Positions 1 to 5,709 of a stretch of 5,709 nt of DNA are shown piece by piece (the first letter of the stretch is position 1; every line of letters begins with the position of its first letter). The stretch spans positions 1 to 5,709 of the forward strand of contig CAMOHY010000156.1 of NCBI GenBank assembly GCA_946615495.1, written 5' to 3'. A model generated the notes under the pieces. The model was not told the DNA's origin and ran no database searches. It saw only the letters and a list, made by a program, of their open reading frames with translations. This stretch comes from an uncultured Clostridia bacterium. Lineage in GTDB: Bacteria; Bacillota; Clostridia; Christensenellales; Aristaeellaceae. The position numbers and the translations under genes are program-made.

Positions 1-1
1 C

Positions 2-1750
2 TTCGCCCGCCACGCCACCAGCAAAATCAGGACCGCCGAGGATTTATACGGCGTCCAGTCCCTGGGGTTCAGGGGAGAGGCGCTGGCCAGCATCGCCGCG
101 GTTTCCAAGGTGACGTGCCAAACCAGGGCGCGGGGCCAGGAAATGGGCGTGATGGTGCGCAACGAGGGCGGCGAAATCGTGGATATTCAGGATTCCGCCT
201 GCCCGGAGGGCACCACCTTTACGGTGAAGGAGCTGTTTTACAACGCGCCGGTGCGGCGCAAATTCCTCAAAAAGCCCGCCGCCGAAACCGCCGCCGTGTC
301 AGAGCTCATGGCCCGGCTGATCCTCTCCCACCCCGCCGTGTCCTTCCGCTTTATGGCGGACGGCAAATTGGTGTATTTTTCCGCCGGGGACGGGAAGCTG
401 GACAGCGCCGTTCTCAGCGTTTACGGCACAGACACCTTAAAGCTGCTGACGAAAATCGAGGGGACCATGAACGGCGTTTCCCTGTCCGGCTTTGTGGGCG
501 TTGGCGACGCGGCGCGGGGCAACCGGGCCCACGAGCACTTTTTCCTGAATGGGCGCGCCATGAAAAGCCCGCTGCTTTCCCTGGCCGTGGAAAACGCCTG
601 CCGCCAGCGCGTCACCATTGGCCGGTTCCCTATGTGCGTGCTGCACTTGACCATGCCCTATGAAAACGCCGATGTGAACGTGCATCCCAACAAATGGGAG
701 GTGCGCTTCCAGAATGAAGCGGCGGTGCGCCAGGCGGTGGAAACCATCGTGTATGAGGCCTTGGAAAAAACCAACGAAGCGCCGCCCATTCCGCCCCTGT
801 ATTTGGCCCCGCAGGCTGCGGCACCCGCGCCTGCCCCGGCCAAAATCCAGGTGAGCGAACCGGTAAAGCCCCCGGAGGACGCTCCCGCGCCTCTCAAGCG
901 CCCGGACAGCCGGCTGAGCGCTTTTACGGAGGATGGCGCCCTGCCCACCTTCGCCCCGCCGCCGCCTGCGCAGGAAAGGCGCTTTGCCCCGCCGCCGCCC
1001 GATGAGCGGAGGGAAACCGTGCTCCGGGATTCCGGCGCCTCTCTCTTGCCGCCGCGGCCCCAGCCGCAGCCTCAGGAAGCCAAGCCCATGCCAGAAAGCC
1101 CGGAAGCGGCCCCAAAGGAAACGCCGCAGGAAGCGGCCCAAATGGAAGCGGCGCTGGTGGAAGAAGCGTTTCAGGAAAAGCCCATCCGGGTGCTGGGCGT
1201 GGCGTTCAATACCTATATCATCATGGAATATGGCGATTTGCTCATTTTGTCCGATCAGCACGCGGTGCATGAAAGGCTGCTGTATGAAAAATTCATGAAG
1301 GAGACCGCATCCGCCCCGGCCAGCCAGGCCATGCTGGTGCCCCAGATCATCAAGCTGTCCCACGCCGAATACGCCTGCTACGAGGAAAACCAGGAAACGC
1401 TGCTGCGGGCTGGATTTGATCTGTCCCCCTTTGGGGACGGCACGGTGCAGCTGCGGGGCGTGCCCATCATTTTGGGCCAGCCTCAGGCCGAAAAATGCCT
1501 GCTGGACGCCTTGGATGAATTGATTGCCAATCCCTCCGCCACGCCCGCGGACCGCACCAGCCGGGTGATTCAAATGGCGTGCAAGCATGCCGTAAAGGGC
1601 GGGGAGAGGCTGCCGGAGGAAAGCGTGAAGCAGCTCATCCGGGATGTGATCGAGCAGAAGGTGACGCCCACCTGTCCCCATGGCCGGCCTCTGATGGTGC
1701 AAATTACTCGTACCGAATTGGAAAAACGGTTCAGGAGAATACAAAGCTGA
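2..1750 (+). CDS. mutL: DNA mismatch repair protein MutL, endonuclease type (5' end cut off by window)
   Basis: MutL is the GHKL-ATPase dimer that links MutS mismatch recognition to strand removal. The reading frame is already open at base 2 (the GTG at 110 is internal) and runs 582 codons to TGA. Counting from the first codon, ARHATSKI (about 2-9) and GFRGEAL (about 23-29) are GHKL ATP-lid motifs; LFYNAPVRRKFL is at 78-89, FLNGR near 181, and NVHPNKWEVRF at 226-236 with the conserved ATP-contacting Lys. A Pro/Ala/Glu-rich linker of about 130 residues follows. The C-terminal domain has the metal-binding nuclease motif DQHAVHERLLYE (418-429, matching DQHA-x2-E-x4-E), a QAMLVP sequence (442-447) resembling the beta-clamp-binding motif of Bacillus MutL, ACKHAVK (526-532) and CPHGRP (558-563). 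This set marks a nicking MutL as in bacteria lacking MutH. About 70 N-terminal codons with the ATP-binding Glu/Asn motif are missing, judging by Bacillus MutL. mutS would be expected upstream. Confidence 0.97.
   Translation, partial: FARHATSKIRTAEDLYGVQSLGFRGEALASIAAVSKVTCQTRARGQEMGVMVRNEGGEIVDIQDSACPEGTTFTVKELFYNAPVRRKFLKKPAAETAAVSELMARLILSHPAVSFRFMADGKLVYFSAGDGKLDSAVLSVYGTDTLKLLTKIEGTMNGVSLSGFVGVGDAARGNRAHEHFFLNGRAMKSPLLSLAVENACRQRVTIGRFPMCVLHLTMPYENADVNVHPNKWEVRFQNEAAVRQAVETIVYEALEKTNEAPPIPPLYLAPQAAAPAPAPAKIQVSEPVKPPEDAPAPLKRPDSRLSAFTEDGALPTFAPPPPAQERRFAPPPPDERRETVLRDSGASLLPPRPQPQPQEAKPMPESPEAAPKETPQEAAQMEAALVEEAFQEKPIRVLGVAFNTYIIMEYGDLLILSDQHAVHERLLYEKFMKETASAPASQAMLVPQIIKLSHAEYACYEENQETLLRAGFDLSPFGDGTVQLRGVPIILGQPQAEKCLLDALDELIANPSATPADRTSRVIQMACKHAVKGGERLPEESVKQLIRDVIEQKVTPTCPHGRPLMVQITRTELEKRFRRIQS
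950..1012 (+). repeat. Imperfect tandem repeat in the MutL linker (FAPPPP-(A)QERR x2)
   Basis: Two adjacent units within mutL encode FAPPPPAQERR (950-982) and FAPPPPDERR (983-1012). They share the runs of CCG proline codons but differ in the tail. This lies in the flexible linker between the ATPase and nuclease domains, where length and composition are poorly conserved, so it most likely arose by local slippage duplication and need not have a specific function. Confidence 0.7.
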
Positions 1751-1824
1751 ACAAGGAAACAATTTTTAGAGGACAGATTATTTCGTTTGAAAACACCGGG
1801 ACTCCATGTTGAAACTAAAAAACT

Positions 1825-1852
1825 GAACTCTGAACTTTGTTCTCTGTTCTCT
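1825..1852. repeat. Symmetric period-7 repeat in the mutL-miaA spacer
   Basis: The stretch reads GAAC-TCT-GAAC-TTT-GTTC-TCT-GTTC-TCT: four GAAC/GTTC blocks spaced exactly seven bases apart, with the two GAAC blocks facing the two GTTC blocks around a central TTT. As RNA it could fold into two 4-bp stems separated by a TCT/TCT internal loop with a 3-base loop, which is a weak hairpin. As DNA it offers four half-sites on a regular 7-bp pitch. It sits in a 115-base spacer (1751-1865) that is about 37% GC, clearly AT-richer than the genes around it, and ends 13 bases before the miaA ATG. It could be a dispersed intergenic repeat, a regulator site or chance low complexity; I cannot tell which from one copy. 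Confidence 0.6.
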
Positions 1853-1865
1853 GGCGTCAATTGTT

Positions 1866-2792
1866 ATGATGAAAAAAAAGAAACGTGTATTAGGCTTGGT
1901 TGGCCCAACCGCCAGCGGGAAAACGGCCCTGTCCCTGCCGGTGGCGGAACGGCTGGGCGGGGAAATTTTGTGCATGGATTCCATGCAGATTTACCGGGGC
2001 ATGGATATTGGCACCGCCAAGCCCACGAAGGAGGAGCAATCCCGCGTGCCCCATCACCTGCACAGCTTTTTGGACCCGGACCAAGCCTTTTCCGTGTCCC
2101 AATACGCTGCCCTGGCGCGGGAAACGATTGAAAAAGTGGCTGTGCCCATTCTGGTGGGGGGCACGGGGCTGTATTTGCAGTCCCTGTCCGTGCCCATGGA
2201 TTTTGGCGCCGTGGGCGGCGACGAACAAATCCGGGAAAAGTATCATCGCATCGCGGATACGCAGGGCAGGGAAGCCCTGCACGCGCTGCTTGAAAAGGTG
2301 GACCCGGCCAGCGCCGCCCGGCTGCACCCCAACGACGTGCGGCGGGTGGTGCGCGCCCTGGAGGTGTACGAATTAACCGGCGTTCCCCTGTCCAGCCAGA
2401 AAATGCCGGGGCCGGAGGACGCGCCGTATGATTTTCAATTGTACGCCCTTGATTTGCCGCGGGATGAGCTGTATGCCCGTGTGGATAAACGGGTGGACGA
2501 AATGGTCGGCAATGGATTGCTAAAAGAAGTGGAAAGGCTGCGAAGAGGGGGACTCAGCCCCGACGCCCAATCCATGCAGGGGCTGGGATACAAGGAACTG
2601 TGGCCGGTGCTGACGGGGGAAACGCGCCTGGAGGACGCCGTGAGCCTGATGAAGCTGCGCACCCGGCACTTTGCCAAGCGGCAGCTCACCTGGTTTAAGC
2701 GGGACGAGCGCATCCAGTGGCTTCCCTGGCAGGTGGGTGATGGGATGGAAACGCTTGTCAACCTGATCTGCGAAAGATATTTGGAGCAATAA
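1866..2792 (+). CDS. miaA: tRNA dimethylallyltransferase MiaA
   Basis: MiaA transfers the dimethylallyl group from DMAPP to N6 of adenosine 37 in tRNAs that read UNN codons, giving i6A, which MiaB usually converts to ms2i6A. It is a soluble cytoplasmic enzyme. The 308 residues are the usual length. Motifs in order: P-loop GPTASGKT (13-20); DSMQIYRGMDIGTAKP (38-53), whose Asp is the family's catalytic base; GGTGLY (98-103); HPNDVRRVVRALE (from 154); QGLGYKE (238-244) and AKRQLTWFKR (270-279). All are intact. The start is ATG 1866, with a second in-frame ATG at 1869; an in-frame TGA at 1824 rules out a far upstream start. No Shine-Dalgarno is visible before either ATG, unlike the next three genes. 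It follows mutL by 115 bases, as mutL-miaA clusters commonly do, and co-transcription is likely but unproven. Confidence 0.97.
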   Translation: MMKKKKRVLGLVGPTASGKTALSLPVAERLGGEILCMDSMQIYRGMDIGTAKPTKEEQSRVPHHLHSFLDPDQAFSVSQYAALARETIEKVAVPILVGGTGLYLQSLSVPMDFGAVGGDEQIREKYHRIADTQGREALHALLEKVDPASAARLHPNDVRRVVRALEVYELTGVPLSSQKMPGPEDAPYDFQLYALDLPRDELYARVDKRVDEMVGNGLLKEVERLRRGGLSPDAQSMQGLGYKELWPVLTGETRLEDAVSLMKLRTRHFAKRQLTWFKRDERIQWLPWQVGDGMETLVNLICERYLEQ

Positions 2793-2807
2793 AAAATTAC
2801 AATCATT

Positions 2808-2813
2808 GGAAGG
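2808..2813 (+). promoter_or_regulatory. Shine-Dalgarno GGAAGG that fixes the start of the YnbB-like gene
   Basis: GGAAGG directly abuts the ATG at 2814, leaving no spacer, but lies 9 bases before the in-frame ATG at 2823. The second spacing is normal, so translation most likely begins at 2823. Confidence 0.75.
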
Positions 2814-2822
2814 ATGATTCCC

Positions 2823-4067
2823 ATGGACTTGACGGCTTTGGTTTCTCAGGCGGAGCGGGACTGCCTGCCCCTGTTCGCGGGGCTGGAAGAAACGGAAATG
2901 AAAAACACCCGCCGCGTCTTGGACGCTTTTCAGGCGGAGGATATTGCCACCCGGCATTTTGCGCCCACCACCGGCTACGGCTACGACGATATTGGGCGGG
3001 ACGCGCTGGAAAGGGTGTTTGCCCGGCTGTTTGGGTGCGACGCCGCCATCGTTCGGCCCTCCGTCGCCTGCGGCACCGCGGCCCTGAGCCTGTGCCTGTT
3101 CGGCCTTTTGCTGCCGGGGGACCATCTTTTGTCCGCCACCGGCAGCCCCTATGACACCATGGAAACCGTGATCGGCCTTTCCGGCAGCGCGCCGGGAAAC
3201 CTGAAGGAAATGGGCGTTTCCTATTCCCAGGTGGAAATGTGTGAAAACCAGACGAAAATAGACGTGCAGGGCGTTTTGAACGCGCTGCGGTCGGAAACTA
3301 AGGTGGTGCTCATTCAGCGCAGCCGGGGCTACGCCTGGCGCGCCTCCCTGCGGCCGGAGGAAATGGCGGAGGTCATCCAGGCCGTCCACGCCGCCCGCCC
3401 CGACGTTTTCATCATGGTGGATAACTGCTACGGCGAATTCATTTGTGAAAAGGAGCCCACCCACTTTGGCGCGGATGTGTGCGTCGGCTCCCTCATCAAG
3501 AACCCCGGCGGCGGCCTGGCCCCCACCGGGGCATACCTGGCGGGCACGAACCGGGCCATCGTCCGCATTGAGGCCCGCTTGACCGCGCCTGGCCTGGGCC
3601 GGGAGGTGGGCAGCTACGCGGCCAGCTATCAGCCTTTCTATCAGGGCCTGTTCATGGCGCCCCATACCGTGACCCAAGCCCTGAAAACCTCCATTCTGGC
3701 CGCCCGCATTTTTGAACTGCTGGGCATGAAGACCACGCCCGCCTTTGACGCGCCCAGGGCAGACATTATTCAGGCCATTGAAATGGGCACGCCGGAAAGG
3801 CTCGTCGCCTTTGTGCAGGGCATTCAGGCCGCTTCGCCCATCGACGGCAGCGCCGTGCCGGAGCCCTGGGATATGCCCGGCTATACCGACCAGGTCATCA
3901 TGGCGGCGGGTACCTTCGTGGCCGGCGCCTCGATTGAGCTGTCCGCCGACGCGCCCATGCGCGCGCCCTTTACGGTGTATCTCCAGGGCGGGCTCACCTA
4001 CGCCCACGGCAAGCTGGCCCTGCTTTCCTCTCTGGAAAAAATGCGGAAAAACGGCAGCCTGGCCTGA
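2823..4067 (+). CDS. PLP-dependent YnbB-family protein (methionine gamma-lyase / aluminium resistance family)
   Basis: This is a fold-type I PLP enzyme of the YnbB group, annotated in databases as 'methionine gamma-lyase family' or 'aluminium resistance protein'. The true substrate of the group is not established to my knowledge. The 414 residues show TGYGYDD-IGRD (50-60), a VRPSVACGTAAL segment for the cofactor phosphate region, GSPYDT, QRSRGY, the PLP-ring Asp in VDNCYGEF (Asp200) and the Schiff-base Lys in SLIKNPGGG (Lys226). All catalytic landmarks are present. The start at 2823 is chosen over 2814 from ribosome-binding-site spacing; the difference is three residues. The family usually reads roughly VRPQ-x-x-SGTHA where this protein has VRPSVACGTAA (consensus from memory). 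It follows miaA by 30 bases, so the two are probably co-transcribed. B. subtilis ynbB lies in the same general region as miaA. Cystathionine-lyase-type function is possible but not shown. Confidence 0.9.
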   Translation: MDLTALVSQAERDCLPLFAGLEETEMKNTRRVLDAFQAEDIATRHFAPTTGYGYDDIGRDALERVFARLFGCDAAIVRPSVACGTAALSLCLFGLLLPGDHLLSATGSPYDTMETVIGLSGSAPGNLKEMGVSYSQVEMCENQTKIDVQGVLNALRSETKVVLIQRSRGYAWRASLRPEEMAEVIQAVHAARPDVFIMVDNCYGEFICEKEPTHFGADVCVGSLIKNPGGGLAPTGAYLAGTNRAIVRIEARLTAPGLGREVGSYAASYQPFYQGLFMAPHTVTQALKTSILAARIFELLGMKTTPAFDAPRADIIQAIEMGTPERLVAFVQGIQAASPIDGSAVPEPWDMPGYTDQVIMAAGTFVAGASIELSADAPMRAPFTVYLQGGLTYAHGKLALLSSLEKMRKNGSLA

Positions 4068-4083
4068 TATTTCGCGCGGAACC

Positions 4084-4112
4084 TTGATTTGAAGGAACGG
4101 TTACGCTATAAT
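4084..4112 (+). promoter_or_regulatory. Sigma-70/sigma-A type promoter for the SDR-GNAT operon
   Basis: TTGATT at 4084-4089 (4 of 6 to the -35 consensus) is followed by a 17-base spacer and a perfect TATAAT at 4107-4112. A transcript would begin near 4119, giving a leader of about 30 bases that includes the AAGGAG ribosome binding site. The promoter lies in the 81-base gap after the YnbB-like gene and makes the SDR gene the first of a new unit. Since the promoter covers the in-frame ATGs at 4089 and 4113, neither can be the start on this transcript. I see no terminator hairpin between the upstream gene and this promoter, so read-through is possible. Confidence 0.8.
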
Positions 4113-4133
4113 ATGGTAAAAAACAGGGCAAAA

Positions 4134-4139
4134 AAGGAG
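4134..4139 (+). promoter_or_regulatory. Shine-Dalgarno AAGGAG deciding the SDR start
   Basis: AAGGAG lies 9 bases before ATG 4149. The in-frame alternatives at 4089 and 4113 lack a well-placed site and overlap the promoter. An out-of-frame ATG at 4142 is too close to this site to compete. Confidence 0.85.
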
Positions 4140-4148
4140 CGATGGACC

Positions 4149-5165
4149 ATGAAAGCATTGTTTATCGGCGGCACCGGCGTCATCAGCACCTCCATTTCCA
4201 GGCTGCTCGTTGCGAAGGGGTGGGATTTGACCCTGCTCAACCGGGGCAACCGGGCAAACGACGTGCCGGGGGCCCGGCAGCTGAAATTGGATATCAACGA
4301 TGAAGCCGCCGTGGCTAAGGCCATTGAAAACGAGCGTTTCGACGTGGTGGGCGAATTCATCGCCTTCCATCCGGCGCAGGTGGAGCGGGATATTCGCCTG
4401 TTCCGCGGAAAGACGGATCAGTATATTTTCATCAGCTCCGCGTCCGCCTACCAAAAGCCCCTTTCTTCTCCCGTCATCACCGAAGCCACGCCCCTTTCCA
4501 ACCCCCATTGGGAGTATTCCCGGAATAAGATCGCCATCGAGGAACTGCTGCTGAAGGAATACCGGGAAAACGGCTTCCCCATGACCATCGTCCGCCCCAG
4601 CCACACGTTTAATTTCCGTTCCATTCCCGTGGCCATTCACGGCGACAAGGGCCCCTGGCAGGTGATGAAGCGGATGATGGAGGGCAAGCCCGTGCTGGTT
4701 CCCGGCGACGGCAGCAGCCTGTGGGCCGTGCTGAACAGCGATGATTTTGCCCCCGCCTTCGTGGGCCTGATGGGCAATGTGCACGCCATCGGCCAGGCCG
4801 TGCAGATCACCGGGGAAGAGCTGCTCACCTGGAACCAGATCATGCAGGCGGTGGCCAAGGCTGTGGGCGGGCAGTACAAGCCCTGCTATGTGCCCACCGA
4901 ATTGCTCATGAACAGCGGCAAGTACGATTTTGAAGGCTCCCTGCTGGGCGATAAATCCAACACCGTGATTTTTGACAATTCCCTCCTTCACCGCCTGGTG
5001 CCCACCTATCAGATTCAGAAGCGCTTTGACCAGGCCGCGCGGGAAAGCGCCGCCTATATTCTGGCCCATCCCGAATTGCAGCAAGAGGACCCGGACTTTG
5101 ACCGCTTTACCGATGAAATTGCCGCGATCATGGCCGAGGCCGGAGAAAAAATCGCCGCGCTGTGA
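4149..5165 (+). CDS. NAD(P)-dependent epimerase/dehydratase-like SDR family protein
   Basis: This is a Rossmann-fold protein of the extended/atypical short-chain dehydrogenase/reductase group, 338 residues from the chosen start. The nucleotide-binding loop is GGTGVIS at 7-13: the usual third Gly of GxxGxxG is Ser, which I recall as common in a bacterial subgroup with GGTG-x-IST. The second strand ends in LLNRG (29-33); Asn-Arg there, instead of an acidic residue, hints at NADP(H) preference. ISSASAYQKP (95-104) supplies the catalytic Ser region, and Tyr123 and Lys127 in YSRNK give the YxxxK pair. TIVRPSHTF and a C-terminal helical region follow. With SASAY and YxxxK both present an active oxidoreductase or epimerase is plausible, but the substrate cannot be read from the sequence; related SDR-fold proteins (e.g. 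CSP41-like) have other roles. There is no signal peptide or membrane segment. It has its own promoter and is followed closely by a GNAT gene. Confidence 0.87.
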   Translation: MKALFIGGTGVISTSISRLLVAKGWDLTLLNRGNRANDVPGARQLKLDINDEAAVAKAIENERFDVVGEFIAFHPAQVERDIRLFRGKTDQYIFISSASAYQKPLSSPVITEATPLSNPHWEYSRNKIAIEELLLKEYRENGFPMTIVRPSHTFNFRSIPVAIHGDKGPWQVMKRMMEGKPVLVPGDGSSLWAVLNSDDFAPAFVGLMGNVHAIGQAVQITGEELLTWNQIMQAVAKAVGGQYKPCYVPTELLMNSGKYDFEGSLLGDKSNTVIFDNSLLHRLVPTYQIQKRFDQAARESAAYILAHPELQQEDPDFDRFTDEIAAIMAEAGEKIAAL

Positions 5166-5168
5166 GGA
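5163..5168 (+). promoter_or_regulatory. Shine-Dalgarno overlapping the SDR stop codon
   Basis: TGAGGA at 5163-5168 contains the SDR stop TGA and a GAGGA ribosome binding core, 8 bases before ATG 5177. The overlap suggests that translation of the GNAT gene is coupled to termination of the SDR gene. Confidence 0.65.
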
Positions 5169-5176
5169 ATGCGGAT

Positions 5177-5629
5177 ATGCGGATTTATGAAGCGGCCCTA
5201 AATGACGCTGTCATACAGACGCTGATAGAGCTTTCCGCCGCCTGGGAGGCGGAAAACAGCTGCCACGGCTACCGGAAAAACGCAAAGGAGGATATTTCCG
5301 GCAATCGGGTGTGGCTGGCGGAGGAAGACGGGGCAATCGTCGGCTACCTTTTCGGCCATATGGAAAAGGCCAAGAACTTTTCCACCATCATGCCCGCGGA
5401 TACGCCCTACTTTGAAATAGAGGAATTGTACGTGGTTCCCGCCTATCGCTGCCGGGGCGTTGGCAAGGAATTGTTCTTCCAGGCGGAAAAGCAGGCGAAG
5501 GAGGATGGAGAGGCCAGCTTTCTTATGCTCAGCACCGCCACCAAAAACTGGAAGGCCATTTTGCACTTTTATCTGGAAGAAACGGGTATGGAATTCTGGA
5601 GCGCCCGGCTGTTTAAAAAAATACGGTAA
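5177..5629 (+). CDS. GNAT family N-acetyltransferase
   Basis: This 150-residue protein has the size and layout of a single-domain GNAT enzyme, which moves the acetyl group of acetyl-CoA to an amine. It opens MRIYEAALND, a typical first strand; WLAEEDGAIVGYLFG forms the strand 2-3 hairpin; EIEELYVVPAYRCRGVGKELF carries motif A, with the acetyl-CoA pyrophosphate loop R-C-R-G-V-G at 91-96; and STATKNWKAILHFY followed by GMEFWSARLFKKI is the usual GNAT C-terminus. A GTG at 5162 would add five residues and overlap the SDR stop by four bases, but ATG 5177 has the properly spaced GAGGA and gives the standard N-terminus. It lies 11 bases after the SDR stop, surely in the same operon. The substrate is unknown: antibiotic, polyamine, small amine or protein N-terminus are all possible. 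Confidence 0.9.
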   Translation: MRIYEAALNDAVIQTLIELSAAWEAENSCHGYRKNAKEDISGNRVWLAEEDGAIVGYLFGHMEKAKNFSTIMPADTPYFEIEELYVVPAYRCRGVGKELFFQAEKQAKEDGEASFLMLSTATKNWKAILHFYLEETGMEFWSARLFKKIR

Positions 5630-5679
5630 ATAGCGCAAATTGACAGAGGAAGCGGCAAAGCCGGTCCTGCGGATTGTTG

Positions 5680-5703
5680 ATGAAAGGGCCGCGGCCCTTT
5701 CAT
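5680..5703. terminator. Probable (possibly bidirectional) terminator: 24-base perfect palindrome
   Basis: ATGAAAGGGCCG is followed immediately by its exact reverse complement CGGCCCTTTCAT. In RNA this folds to a strong GC-rich stem around a 4-base CGCG loop, beginning 51 bases after the GNAT stop. The 3' arm has only TTT, and the next bases CATGCTTTC are not a solid T-tract, so Rho-independent action is likely but not clear. The same symmetry would serve a convergent gene beyond the window. Bases 5630-5679 hold nothing else I can support. Confidence 0.6.
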
Positions 5704-5709
5704 GCTTTC

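Noticed and set aside
1423..1438. Hairpin GTCCCC-CTTT-GGGGAC inside mutL
   Set aside because: It encodes part of the MutL C-terminal domain (Ser-Pro-Phe-Gly-Asp), is short and has no regulatory context.
437..1762. Long open frame on the - strand opposite mutL (441 codons)
   Set aside because: It mirrors a GC-rich gene with certain MutL motifs; the product is compositionally odd (rich in Gly, His, Arg, Gln), with no recognisable domain and no ribosome binding site that I see.
1865..1870. TATGAT, resembling a -10 box, at the miaA start
   Set aside because: It overlaps the start codon itself and has no -35 at proper spacing; transcription from it would remove the miaA start.
2261..2280. Hairpin GCAGGGC-(6)-GCCCTGC inside miaA
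   Set aside because: It lies in well-conserved coding sequence with no T-tract, and short GC stems are expected by chance at this base composition.
2520..4007. Long open frame on the - strand opposite miaA and the YnbB-like gene (495 codons)
   Set aside because: It spans two clearly identified + strand genes and has the same Gly/His/Gln-rich shadow composition, so it is a by-product of codon bias.
4101..5084. Long open frame on the - strand opposite the SDR gene (327 codons)
   Set aside because: Antisense shadow of a gene with intact SDR motifs; no recognisable protein features.
5162..5176. GTG start for the GNAT gene overlapping the SDR stop by four bases
   Set aside because: The GAGGA site is correctly spaced for ATG 5177 and would lie within the first codons of the GTG version; MRIYEAALND is the expected GNAT opening.
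5640..5645. Perfect TTGACA, a possible -35 element after the GNAT gene
   Set aside because: At 16-18 bases downstream there is only GC-rich sequence around GGTCCT and nothing like TATAAT, so no promoter can be supported.
5680..5709. ATG at 5680 with an open frame to the window end, a possible new gene start
   Set aside because: The ATG is the edge of the 24-base palindrome, there is no ribosome binding site before it, and only ten codons are visible.

Overview
This 5.7 kb window looks like ordinary chromosomal DNA from a GC-rich member of the Firmicutes, probably a clostridial or related gut-type lineage. The evidence is a MutL of the endonuclease type (used by bacteria without MutH), AGGAG-like ribosome binding sites, a miaA gene next to a YnbB-type PLP enzyme, and dense GC-rich coding. 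The lineage is an inference from gene content and style; the sequence carries no rRNA or other direct taxonomic marker. All five genes are on the + strand.

Layout. Bases 2-1750 are the 3' part of mutL (mismatch repair); roughly its first 70 codons lie before the window. A 115-base AT-rich spacer (about 37% GC by hand count) follows, holding a symmetric period-7 repeat (GAAC/TCT/GAAC-TTT-GTTC/TCT/GTTC). Then comes miaA (1866-2792, tRNA A37 dimethylallyltransferase). After 30 bases and a good Shine-Dalgarno there is a PLP-dependent enzyme of the YnbB / 'methionine gamma-lyase family / aluminium resistance' group (2823-4067). A sigma-70/sigma-A type promoter (TTGATT, 17 bases, TATAAT) at 4084-4112 opens a second transcription unit: an atypical short-chain dehydrogenase/reductase-fold protein (4149-5163 plus stop) and a closely linked GNAT acetyltransferase (5177-5629). 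A 24-base perfect palindrome at 5680-5703 is the likely terminator region.

How they work together. mutL, miaA and the YnbB-like gene form a housekeeping cluster for DNA repair, tRNA modification and PLP metabolism; co-transcription is plausible, but the spacer before miaA is long and has no clear promoter or Shine-Dalgarno. The SDR and GNAT genes look like a two-gene operon of unknown substrate, independent of the first cluster.

I found no mobile element, CRISPR array, RNA gene or defence system. The observations most worth a second look are the heptad repeat just upstream of an apparently Shine-Dalgarno-less miaA, the departures from the usual motif in the YnbB-like enzyme, and the start-site corrections set by promoter and ribosome binding sites. 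I do not see a novel biological system here.
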